Positions 6,830 to 14,607 of a DNA stretch of 15,426 bases are shown here, piece by piece. The stretch spans positions 1-15,426 of the forward strand of contig JBFIDG010000035.1 of NCBI GenBank assembly GCA_041581335.1, given 5' to 3'. A model generated the notes under the pieces. The model was given only the letters and a program-made list of their open reading frames with translations. It had not been told where the DNA came from and did no database searches. The DNA is from JBFGSX01 sp041581335. Lineage in GTDB: Archaea > Thermoplasmatota > E2 > JACPAO01 > JAHFTW01. Position 1 is the first letter of the stretch. Every line of letters begins with the position of its first letter. The position numbers were made by a program, and so were the translations under genes.

Positions 6830-8392
6830 GTGACGGAGACCGTCGGCCGCATCACCGGGCGCAGCGTGGGCGAACTAAGGTTCCGTGTCGGCCCCGACGA
6901 ACCCGTGGCCTTGGGCGAGATCCTCATCGCCGACGCCGCCGGGCACCCGCCGTTCTACGTGCGGGTCACCGACCTCGAATACGGCGCCGAGGATGGGGAC
7001 CTGGGCTGGGCCGACCGCACCGCCGGCGCGTTGATGCACCACGCCGAAGACACCGTCCTCTACGACCGCGAGGAGCGCCTCTTCAAGTCCGCCACGGCGG
7101 CCCCGCTGGGCTTCCTGCAAGCGGACGGCCGCTTCCGCAAACCCAAGACCCTGCCCCCGCATTTCTCCAGCGTCCGCCGCCCCGTCGCCGGCGACTTCCA
7201 CTTCATCCAGCCCCGCCGCGACGACCTGGAACTCGGCTTCCTCCGCAGCGGCGACGAGGCCCTCGAAGACCGCCTCGGCCTCGACCCCCGCGCGCTCGCC
7301 CAGCACGTCGGCATCTTCGCCACAACCGGCATGGGCAAATCCAACCTCCTCAAGGTCATCGCGGGCAGCTGCTTGGAGTCCGGCCAGGTCGGCTTGTTGA
7401 TCCTCGACCCACACGGCGAATACGCCGACGGCGGCAGCGGCGTCCACCGGGACGGCACCCGCCACAAGGGATTGCTGCACCACCCCCGCAGCGACCGCCT
7501 CATCGTCTATGCCAGCCGTCCCTTGCTGGGGTTCGAGGGGAGCGTCCACACCCTCGCCATCGCCGCCAACGAAGTGGAGGTCGGCGACTTCCGCAGCGTC
7601 TACCAGGTCAGCGACGCCCAGCAAGAAGCATTGTGGGCCGCCCGCCAGAAATGGCACGACCGCTGGCTCATCGAGGTCGCCCACGCCGACCCTGAGGACC
7701 TGTTCCGCTTGTTCGGGGAGAAGTTCCACCGTGGCACCTGGAACGTCCTGCAGCGGCGCTGCGAGAACATCCTACGCCAGCCCAGCGTCCATGGGGACAA
7801 CACGGCGCAATCGACCACCCAGCAGATCCTCGATCACCTGGCCGCCGGCCGGGTGGTGCTCGTCGACACCAGTGGCCTTGACCCGCAAGAAGAGCTGCTG
7901 GTCAGCGCCACGCTGGCGCGCAAGTTGCTGCGCCGCAACCAAGCGGCCTACCGCGACCCTGAGCTCTTCCGCAGCCTGCCGCCGGCCTGTGTCATCCTGG
8001 AAGAGGCGCAGCGTGTCCTGAACGCCCGCGCCGGAGACACCAACGTGTTCTCGCAGATCGCCCGGGAAGGCCGCAAGTTCAAGGTCGGCCTCGGCGCGGT
8101 CACCCAGCAACCCCGCCTCATCAGCGACGAGCTCCTGAGCCAGTTCAACACCCTCTTCATCCTGGGCCTCGCCGACCCCACCGACCGTGACCGGGTCAAG
8201 GGTGGCGCCCGCCAGGACCTGAGCCAATTGGTCAAGGAGATCCAGATGCTCGAGCCCGGCGAAGCCCTCGTCACGACGCCCGGAGCGCCGTTCGCCCTGC
8301 CCTTGATGGCGCACCTGTACGAGGAGCGCATCAAGGAGGTCAAGCCGGCCCGCGAGGCGGCGCCAGTGGCTGTGGACGACGGCTTCTACTGA
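6830..8392 (+). CDS. herA: HerA bipolar DNA translocase/helicase
   Basis: A 520-aa hexameric ATPase of the HerA/FtsK class, which drives DNA through the HerA-NurA end-resection complex. The N-terminus (TVGRITGRSVGELRFRV) is the HAS-barrel that docks NurA. Walker A is ATTGMGKS (164-171, Lys170) and Walker B is VILEEAQR (388-395, with Glu391-Glu392). The C-terminal run TQQPRLISDELLSQFNT and the FILGLADPTDRDRV segment are typical. I chose GTG 6830 because the protein then begins like other HerA proteins and because third-codon G+C is clearly low between the in-frame ATG at 6764 and 6830, which looks non-coding. ATG 6764 (22 more residues) remains possible. herA stands alone: the M20 gene diverges upstream and the cation pump converges downstream, so it is not co-transcribed with nurA, mre11 or rad50 here. 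Confidence 0.93.
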   Translation: MTETVGRITGRSVGELRFRVGPDEPVALGEILIADAAGHPPFYVRVTDLEYGAEDGDLGWADRTAGALMHHAEDTVLYDREERLFKSATAAPLGFLQADGRFRKPKTLPPHFSSVRRPVAGDFHFIQPRRDDLELGFLRSGDEALEDRLGLDPRALAQHVGIFATTGMGKSNLLKVIAGSCLESGQVGLLILDPHGEYADGGSGVHRDGTRHKGLLHHPRSDRLIVYASRPLLGFEGSVHTLAIAANEVEVGDFRSVYQVSDAQQEALWAARQKWHDRWLIEVAHADPEDLFRLFGEKFHRGTWNVLQRRCENILRQPSVHGDNTAQSTTQQILDHLAAGRVVLVDTSGLDPQEELLVSATLARKLLRRNQAAYRDPELFRSLPPACVILEEAQRVLNARAGDTNVFSQIAREGRKFKVGLGAVTQQPRLISDELLSQFNTLFILGLADPTDRDRVKGGARQDLSQLVKEIQMLEPGEALVTTPGAPFALPLMAHLYEERIKEVKPAREAAPVAVDDGFY

Positions 8393-8534
8393 CGCCCTCG
8401 GGGCCAGCGCTCCCCACTCCGTCGGGCGCGGGCCGTGATCCCGGGTGCCCGGGCAAGGGGGATGGTCTCACCTGGGCGATGTGCTGGCCCCACCGGCGCA
8501 GCGGGGCCCCGCGGCCGTCAGAGGCCACCGGCCG
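8393..8534. other. 142-nt convergent gap with long-range stem; possible terminator or small RNA
   Basis: This non-coding gap separates the herA and cation-pump stops. Bases 8400-8410 pair with 8481-8491 (11 bp including one G-U), enclosing a 70-nt interior. Inside, TCCCC (8411-8415) can pair with GGGGA (8458-8462), and a CCCGG/CCGGG hairpin lies near 8441-8454. A separate GGCCCC/GGGGCC hairpin follows (about 8487-8509). There is no T-run, so it is not a standard archaeal terminator, and I find no tRNA features. High G+C makes chance pairing likely. Confidence 0.3.
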
Positions 8535-11063
8535 TCAGCGCCGACCGAGCCACTTCACCGTCTCCAGCACCGGGACGACTGTGAGCACCGCCACCAAGAC
8601 GAGAGTCCAGTCGGCCGCCGCCATGGGCGTCGTCCCGAACAAGCGGTTCAGGGCCGGCACGTAGACCAGCAGGCTGAGCAGCGTGATCTCCCAGAGGATG
8701 GCCAAGTTGTACCACTTGTTGGCGAACGGCTTCTGCCAGATGCCGCGGCGCTCGGTGCGGAAACTGTACCCCATCACGAACTGGAGCAGCACCAAGGTCG
8801 CCAGCGCCGACGTCCGGGACGACTCTGTGGCGCCGTCCAGGATGAAGACGGCGATCGTCGCGGCGGCGGTCCATACACCGCCGATGACCATGAGGGTGAT
8901 GACGGGTGCGTCGAGGATGCCGCCCCCGGGCCGCCGTGGTGGACGCCGCATCAGGTCCGGTTCGTGGGGGTCCACAGCGAGCGCCAGTGCAGGCAGGCCG
9001 TCGGACGCCAGATTGACGTAGAGGACCATGACGGCCGTCAGGGGCAGCGGCAGCCCAAAGAGCATCGCCGCGGCGATCAGGATGATCTCGCCGAGGTTCG
9101 TCGACAGCAGGTAGATGAGGTACTTGCGGATGTTGTCGAAGATCCCTCGACCTTCTTCGACCGCCGACACGATGCTCGCGAAGTCGTCGTCGGCCAAGGT
9201 CATCGCGGCCGCCTGCTTGGCCACGTCCGTGCCGGTGATCCCCATCGCCACGCCGATGTCCGCCTGTCGCAAAGCGGGCGCATCGTTGACGCCGTCCCCG
9301 GTCATGGCGACGATCTGGCCATCGGCCTGCAACGCCTGCACGATGCGCAGCTTGTGCTCCGGGCTGACCCGTGCGTAGACGCCGGCATCGTGCACCGTCC
9401 GGCGAAGGTCGCCCTCGTCCATCGCCTGCACCTCGGGGCCCGTCGCGACCGTCGTGTCAGGGAAGCCAAGTTCTGCCGCGATCGCCTTGGCCGTGGCGGG
9501 ATGGTCTCCCGTGATCAGCACCGGTTTGATGCCAGCATCGATACAGGTCTGGACCGCTTGTTTGGCCTCTTCGCGTGGTGGGTCCCGGAGCGCCACAAGC
9601 CCCAGCCAGCGGAAGCCTGCCCCGTCGTCCTGGGCGAAGGCGAGGACCCGCATGCCCCGCTCGGCGGCCTCCTGCATCTGCCGCCCCGCCTCGTCCCGCA
9701 GCGGCCCAGCTGCATCACAGAGGTCGAGGATCGCGCTGGCCGAGCCTTTGGCGTACGACAGGCGCCCCGTCCCGGCCTGATGCGTCGTGATCATCCGCTG
9801 GGTCTCGGAGGAGAAGGGTTCTTCGTCCACGCGGGGCCACTGGCGCTCCAGTGCGGCCCGCTCGAACCCTCCTGTCCGCGCCAAGTGCAGCAATGCGGTC
9901 TCGGTCGGGTCGCCGTGCTCGCCACCGTCGCGGACCTCTGCGTCGTTGCACAATGCCGCTGCCCGTAAGATGTCGTGCGCAGCGTCGTCCTTCGGCAAGG
10001 CCGTCGCGTCGATGACCCGGTCGGCCAGGATGATGCTGTGCGCCGTCATGTCGCCGGTCGTCAAGGTGCCCGTCTTGTCCGAACAGATGATGGTCGTGGA
10101 GCCCAGCGTCTCGACGGTGGGTAGACGCCGGACGAGGGCGTTCCGCTTCGCCATGCGCTGCGCGCCGATGGCCAGGCTGATCGTCACCACGGCCGGAAGT
10201 GCCTCAGGCACCGCTGCGACGGCCAACGCGACACCGAAGACAAGCATGTCCGGCCACGGCTCGCCCCGCACGATGCCCAGCACGACGATCAGGGCGATGA
10301 CGAGGCCGCCCGCGATGAGAAGCCAGCGGCCCAGGTGGGCCAGTTGCCGCTCCAGTGGGGTCTTGGCGGACTCGACCTCCCCCAGCAGTTGTCCGATCTT
10401 TCCGACCTCGGTCTCCTTGCCGGTGGCTGTGACGAGCGCCCGCGCGCGCCCCCTGGTCACGGTCGTGGCGGCGTAGACCATGGTCGACCGGTCCCCCAAA
10501 GCGGCATCCCGGGCGATCGTCGCATCGGCCCCCTTGTCGACGGGAAGCGACTCGCCTGTCAGCGCCGCCTCCGCCGCCTGCAGGTCGGCGGCTTCCACAA
10601 GGCGGGCATCCGCAGGGACCACATCCCCCGGGGCCAAGACCACCACGTCGCCAGGGACGACCTCAGGGGAGGCCACCTTGATGGTCTGGCCGTCGCGCAC
10701 GACGTGGGCATCCGGCGCCGTCATGCGGCGCAGGGCATCCATCGCATGCTCCGCCCGTTGCTCCTGGACGAACCCGAGGACCACGGTGAACACGGTGATG
10801 AGGCTGATGGCGATGGCCTCGATGACGTCGCCCAGGAAGGCCGACAGGCCGATCGCGAAGAGCAGGATCCAGATCAGGATGTTGGCGAACTGGCGGCCCA
10901 GCACACGCCACGCCGAGGGCGGCCGCTCTTGTGGAAGTTCGTTGGGGCCATACTGGCGCAGCCGCCTGGCCGCTTCTTCGGAGGACAACCCCTCGGGCCC
11001 GGCATCCAGCCCTTTGGCCACGTCCTGCCAGAGGGTGCTGTGGGGTGGGCCGGTGGGAGCCAT
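8535..11063 (-). CDS. P-type cation ATPase, P2A (Ca2+-ATPase-like)
   Basis: An 842-aa membrane pump with the full P-type plan: N-terminal cation ATPase domain, actuator LTGES (168-172), phosphorylation site CSDKTGTLT (Asp329), nucleotide-site KGSA (439-442), hinge TGDGVNDAP (588-596) and about ten membrane helices. Ion-site residues resemble SERCA: Glu287 in M4 (PEALP), Asn656 and Glu659 in M5 (STNLGE), Asn684, Ser687 and Asp688 in M6 (YVNLASDGLP). The M8 Glu of SERCA site I aligns with Gln761. So site II looks complete and site I weakened, as in one-ion pumps such as PMR1/SPCA. Probably exports Ca2+ (or Mn2+). ATG 11063 gives a normal N-terminus (MAPTGPPHSTLWQDVAKGL); the frame extends to 11240 into mre11. 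It diverges from mre11 over 97 nt. Confidence 0.93.
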   Translation of the reverse strand: MAPTGPPHSTLWQDVAKGLDAGPEGLSSEEAARRLRQYGPNELPQERPPSAWRVLGRQFANILIWILLFAIGLSAFLGDVIEAIAISLITVFTVVLGFVQEQRAEHAMDALRRMTAPDAHVVRDGQTIKVASPEVVPGDVVVLAPGDVVPADARLVEAADLQAAEAALTGESLPVDKGADATIARDAALGDRSTMVYAATTVTRGRARALVTATGKETEVGKIGQLLGEVESAKTPLERQLAHLGRWLLIAGGLVIALIVVLGIVRGEPWPDMLVFGVALAVAAVPEALPAVVTISLAIGAQRMAKRNALVRRLPTVETLGSTTIICSDKTGTLTTGDMTAHSIILADRVIDATALPKDDAAHDILRAAALCNDAEVRDGGEHGDPTETALLHLARTGGFERAALERQWPRVDEEPFSSETQRMITTHQAGTGRLSYAKGSASAILDLCDAAGPLRDEAGRQMQEAAERGMRVLAFAQDDGAGFRWLGLVALRDPPREEAKQAVQTCIDAGIKPVLITGDHPATAKAIAAELGFPDTTVATGPEVQAMDEGDLRRTVHDAGVYARVSPEHKLRIVQALQADGQIVAMTGDGVNDAPALRQADIGVAMGITGTDVAKQAAAMTLADDDFASIVSAVEEGRGIFDNIRKYLIYLLSTNLGEIILIAAAMLFGLPLPLTAVMVLYVNLASDGLPALALAVDPHEPDLMRRPPRRPGGGILDAPVITLMVIGGVWTAAATIAVFILDGATESSRTSALATLVLLQFVMGYSFRTERRGIWQKPFANKWYNLAILWEITLLSLLVYVPALNRLFGTTPMAAADWTLVLVAVLTVVPVLETVKWLGRR

Positions 11064-11083
11064 CCGGGCCGGGATAGCACGGT

Positions 11084-11116
11084 CGGTTGAAAGCGCCAAC
11101 GGCACACTTTCACCGG
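11084..11116. promoter_or_regulatory. Inverted repeat in the pump/mre11 divergent region; possible paired promoter elements
   Basis: CGGTTGAAAGCG (11084-11095) is mirrored by CACACTTTCACCGG (11103-11116) with one indel and one mismatch. Read outward, each arm gives CTTTCA(A/C)C. The minus-strand copy is centred about 27 nt before the pump's ATG, a TATA-like position for a leaderless transcript; the plus-strand copy is about 50 nt before the mre11 start. It could equally be an operator for one regulator. Speculative. Confidence 0.3.
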
Positions 11117-11160
11117 TCCACCCGACACCCCCAAACGCAGCGGCGGCCTCCGCCGCTTCA

Positions 11161-12273
11161 TTGGTCCGCGTTCTGCACACCTCTGACACCCACCTCGGGC
11201 ACCAGCAGTACCCTCGCGGCGACCCCCAGACGGGCCTCAATCAGCGAGAGCAGGACATCTACGACACCTGGAACGCTGTCATCGACGCGGCGGTCGCCGA
11301 CCCCCCGGACCTCTTCCTGCACAGCGGCGACCTGTTCGACGGTGTCCGCCCGAGCAACCGGGCCCTGGCCCTCGCCCTTGAAGGCTTCCTGCGCCTGAGC
11401 CAAGCAGGTATCGAGACGGTCCTCATCGCCGGCAACCATGAGCACCCCAAGACCCGGCAGACCGGCAGCGCGTTCCGCCTTTTCGAACACCTGCCCCACG
11501 TCCACGCCGTCTACAAGGGCCGTGCCGAGACGTTTCACCTCGCCGGCGCCACGGTGCACGCGGTGCCACAATGCGCGGACGCCGATACCTTCAGAGCCCA
11601 AGTCCAAGGCCTTGAGCGCGGCGACGGCCCCAACATCCTGATGCTCCATGGTGCGGTCCACACCATCGAGGCGTTCCACCACGCCGAGTTCAACGAACAG
11701 AGCATCGACCCGGCGTGGTTCGACGACCGCTTCGACTACGTCGCCCTTGGGCACTACCATTCCACCACCGAGGTCTCCAAGCGCGCATGGTACTGCGGTG
11801 CTCCTGACCGCGTGAGCATCAGGGAAGCCGGCGAAGCCAAGGTGGTGCTGGACGTCCGTGTCACGTCAGGCCAGGCCCCGCAGGTCACGCCGAAGGCATT
11901 GCCCGTGCGCACCTACGTCGATCTTCCGCCACTCGACGCGGAACGCCTCGACGCGGCCGAGATCTTCGATGCTGCCACAAGCGCCCTCAAGCGTGTGCCG
12001 GACGGCGCCATCGCCCGGCTCCGCATCCTCAACGTCGATGACAGCCTGCGCGGCGGCCTCGACCAGAAAGCCATCAAGCGGGCCGGCGACCACGCCCTCT
12101 ACCTCGACCTTCCGGTCGTATGGGCCAACCTGGACCACGCCGTCCGGGGCGGCATCGAACTAGGTCGCTTGGAGGACGAGTTCGCCAGCTACGCCGGTCA
12201 GCAACCCCTCGAGGGCATCGACCGGGCGAAGCTGATGCAAGTGGCGACGACGCTCCTCCGGGAGGCGCAATGA
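11161..12273 (+). CDS. mre11: Mre11 double-strand break repair nuclease
   Basis: A 370-aa calcineurin-like phosphoesterase with Mn-dependent exo- and endonuclease activity, which acts with Rad50 at DNA ends. The metal-site motifs are all visible: DTHLG (Asp9, His11), HSGDLFD (Asp57), GNHEHP (Asn92, His93, the likely general acid), MLHGAVH (His163) and ALGHYH (His198, His200). The rest is the capping domain and a C-terminal Rad50-binding tail. No ATG or GTG is available in frame near the motif I strand; the TTG at 11161 gives MVRVLHTSDTHLGH, the standard start of the family, so I take it despite the rare codon. The open frame continues far upstream, antisense to the cation pump, and is not coding. 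The stop overlaps the rad50 start (ATGA), so the two are translationally coupled. Confidence 0.95.
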   Translation: MVRVLHTSDTHLGHQQYPRGDPQTGLNQREQDIYDTWNAVIDAAVADPPDLFLHSGDLFDGVRPSNRALALALEGFLRLSQAGIETVLIAGNHEHPKTRQTGSAFRLFEHLPHVHAVYKGRAETFHLAGATVHAVPQCADADTFRAQVQGLERGDGPNILMLHGAVHTIEAFHHAEFNEQSIDPAWFDDRFDYVALGHYHSTTEVSKRAWYCGAPDRVSIREAGEAKVVLDVRVTSGQAPQVTPKALPVRTYVDLPPLDAERLDAAEIFDAATSALKRVPDGAIARLRILNVDDSLRGGLDQKAIKRAGDHALYLDLPVVWANLDHAVRGGIELGRLEDEFASYAGQQPLEGIDRAKLMQVATTLLREAQ

Positions 12274-14582
12274 AGATCCGGCGCCTGCGGCTCCAGAATT
12301 ACCGGCGACACCGCGATGTCGACATGGAGTTCCCGGACGGCGTCATCGCCATCGTCGGGCGCAACGGCAGCGGCAAGACCAGCCTGCTTGAGGCCATCGC
12401 CTTCGCCCTGTACGGCACGCAAGCGACGCGGACGGCCAAGGCGCTCCTGCGCAGTGACCAAGCGCCCCCCGGAGACCCCCTGCGTGTCGAACTGGAAGCC
12501 GAACTGGCCGGCCAGGCCATCGCCATCGTACGCGAGCTTCGCGGCAGCCAGCAGACCGGCGTCGCGACGCTCATCGTCGATGGCCACACCATCGTCGCTC
12601 CGCAGGCGGGTTCCTTCGACGCGGTGACCGCCGAGATGACCCAACGCCTGGGCCTCGACAGGGACACGTTCTTCACCACGGTCTTCGCCCAGCAGAAGGA
12701 CCTCGCGCGACTCGCGGACAAATCCAAGGCCGAGCGCAAGAAGATGGTGCTCGGCATGATGGGCATCGACGCCCTCGATGCCGCCATCCAGGAAGCCCGC
12801 ACGTTGCGGCGCACCAGCGAGGCCCGGGTCCAGGCCCTGCAGGAGCAGGTGGCTCGCTTCGCAGATGCCGCGGCCCAAGAGATCGAAGCCAAGACGGGGC
12901 TCGAGGCGGCTCAGCGATCGGCCAAGGCAGCAGCAGCCGCCTGGCAGGCAGCCCAGAAAGCTCTCGCCGCCGCTGCCACCGAGCACGAAGTGCATGCCAA
13001 GAAGGCAGCACAACACACGCAGGCGGAGGCCGAACGGCGACACGCGGAGCAGGATGTGGTCCACCTGGTCCAGCGTCAGAAGGACCTCGCCGCCCGCGTC
13101 GCGGAGGCAGAGAAAGCCGGCCAGGGCGCCGCAACGCACGAGCCCGCTGCCAAGGCACTGCCCGCCCTGCGGGAAGCCTATGAGGGGGCCCTGCGCAGCG
13201 CCCAGGCGCAAGCCCATCGCGTCCAGCTCGAGGCGCGGTTGAAGAAATCCGAAGCCGAACTCGCCGCGCTCGAGATCCCTCCTGCGCCCAATGGACTGCT
13301 CGGCAAGGCCCAAGCCGAGGTACGCGCCGCTGACCAGGCACACGCCGCCCGGCGGGAAGCCTTCGCGGTCGTCCAATCCCAGGCAAGGACCGTCAAAGAC
13401 AGGCTACGCCGCATCGCCTCCATCGGCGATGATGCCTGCCCCGTGTGCGCTCGTCCCATGGACGGCGTCGAACTGCAACAACACCTCCAGCAAGAACTCA
13501 CTCAGAAGGAGGCTGAGGCGCAGGAAGCGCATGCGCAAAGCCAAGCCGCCGAAGCGGTCTTGACGGCTGCCCGGAAAGCCGAGGTGGATGCGGTGGCTGC
13601 CCAGAAGCGCCACGAGCAGGCCACGGCGCGGCAGCAGGAACTCGAACGTGCCATGGCGCCCATCCGTGCCGACCTCGCTGCGATCGGGGCCGTGTCGGCC
13701 GCAGACCCCGCCACGCTTCGCCCCGAGCTGGACGCCGCACAGACGGCGCACGCGGCGTTGATCGGCCTGCAGGCGATCGCCGCGCGGCTGCCGGCTTTGC
13801 AGCAAGAGGCCAGCAAGGTCCAGGCCGAACTGAATCCGGCCCAGCAACGACTCCAAGCCGCCACCGGCGCGGTGAAGGCCCTGGCCCATGACGCGGCCGC
13901 TCTGGAGCGGGCGGCATTGGCACGCAAGGAGGCCACGCAGGCCGAGCGCGACGCTGAGCGCCACCACACGCGCTGTGAGCAGGCCGTCGTCGTCGCCCAG
14001 GCCCGACTGCAACAGGCCCAGCAGCGCCTCGAACAAGCACGGGAGATGGCCAAGGACCAGGACGAGGCCACCCGCCAACACAGGCTCTATGAGGCGCTGG
14101 CCGGCGGCCGCGGTGCCGGTCTCTTCGAACGCTTCCGAAACCACCTCGTCGGGCGTATCGGCCCGGCCGTCGCAGCCGAAGCGAGCCACTTGCTGGCCCG
14201 CTTCACCAACGGCCGTTACACAGAGGTCATCCTCGATGACGAGTACGACATCTACGTCACGGACGACGGTGTGCGTTACCAGCTGGACCGCTTCAGCGGT
14301 GGTGAATCGGACCTCGTCCACCTGGCTCTGCGGCTCGCCGTCAGTCGCCTGCTGCTCGAACGCAGCGGCGCCGAGATACGCTTCCTGGCCCTTGACGAGG
14401 TCTTTGGGAGCCTGGACGACGAACGCCGTCGCCTCGTGCTCGGCGCCTTGCAGGAGCTTGGCACATTGTACAGTCAGGTCTTCCTGGTGACCCATCACGA
14501 AGAGATGCGCGAGATGCTCGATCACACCATGCTCGTCGAGGAAGGCCCCGACGGGGCCGTCGTCCGCATGCACAACGTCTAA
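12270..14582 (+). CDS. rad50: Rad50 SMC-like ATPase with zinc hook
   Basis: A 770-aa ABC-type ATPase that tethers DNA ends and controls Mre11. Walker A is GRNGSGKT (30-37), the Q-loop Gln141 sits in VFAQQKD, the signature is FSGGESD (675-681), and Walker B is FLALDEVFGSLD (705-716). A long coiled coil rich in Ala, Gln, Glu and Lys fills about 170-640, broken at its midpoint by the CPVC zinc hook (390-393) that dimerises Rad50. It is shorter than well-known archaeal Rad50 proteins (Pyrococcus furiosus about 880 aa), mostly through shorter arms. The ATG at 12270 overlaps the mre11 stop and gives MKIRRLRLQNYRRH, the usual start. The Ala-rich coil codons are G+C-biased like the neighbours, so nothing suggests recent transfer. 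Confidence 0.96.
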   Translation: MKIRRLRLQNYRRHRDVDMEFPDGVIAIVGRNGSGKTSLLEAIAFALYGTQATRTAKALLRSDQAPPGDPLRVELEAELAGQAIAIVRELRGSQQTGVATLIVDGHTIVAPQAGSFDAVTAEMTQRLGLDRDTFFTTVFAQQKDLARLADKSKAERKKMVLGMMGIDALDAAIQEARTLRRTSEARVQALQEQVARFADAAAQEIEAKTGLEAAQRSAKAAAAAWQAAQKALAAAATEHEVHAKKAAQHTQAEAERRHAEQDVVHLVQRQKDLAARVAEAEKAGQGAATHEPAAKALPALREAYEGALRSAQAQAHRVQLEARLKKSEAELAALEIPPAPNGLLGKAQAEVRAADQAHAARREAFAVVQSQARTVKDRLRRIASIGDDACPVCARPMDGVELQQHLQQELTQKEAEAQEAHAQSQAAEAVLTAARKAEVDAVAAQKRHEQATARQQELERAMAPIRADLAAIGAVSAADPATLRPELDAAQTAHAALIGLQAIAARLPALQQEASKVQAELNPAQQRLQAATGAVKALAHDAAALERAALARKEATQAERDAERHHTRCEQAVVVAQARLQQAQQRLEQAREMAKDQDEATRQHRLYEALAGGRGAGLFERFRNHLVGRIGPAVAAEASHLLARFTNGRYTEVILDDEYDIYVTDDGVRYQLDRFSGGESDLVHLALRLAVSRLLLERSGAEIRFLALDEVFGSLDDERRRLVLGALQELGTLYSQVFLVTHHEEMREMLDHTMLVEEGPDGAVVRMHNV

Positions 14583-14607
14583 CCCCCCCAGCCGGCCTGT
14601 CACGGAT

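Noticed and set aside
5290..7695. An 801-codon plus-strand open frame antisense to the M20 peptidase and out of frame with herA
   Set aside because: It crosses two well-supported genes, has no domain sense, and becomes Arg/Pro-rich over herA, as expected for a high-G+C shadow frame.
8340..8528. A 62-codon minus-strand frame over the end of herA and the gap
   Set aside because: It overlaps herA by more than 50 nt, is Pro/Arg-rich without motifs, and has no plausible start signal.
8393..8534. Possible tRNA in the herA-pump gap
   Set aside because: No TPsiC-type GTTCRA sequence, no anticodon arm and no acceptor stem of the right length on either strand.
8445..9968. A 507-codon plus-strand open frame opposite the cation pump
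   Set aside because: Its His/Arg/Asp-rich composition is the usual antisense shadow of a G+C-rich gene; the pump on the minus strand has every family motif.
12198..14603. Two long minus-strand open frames (12198-13376 and 13404-14603) opposite rad50
   Set aside because: They mirror the rad50 coiled coil and carry no recognisable motif, whereas rad50 is complete on the plus strand.
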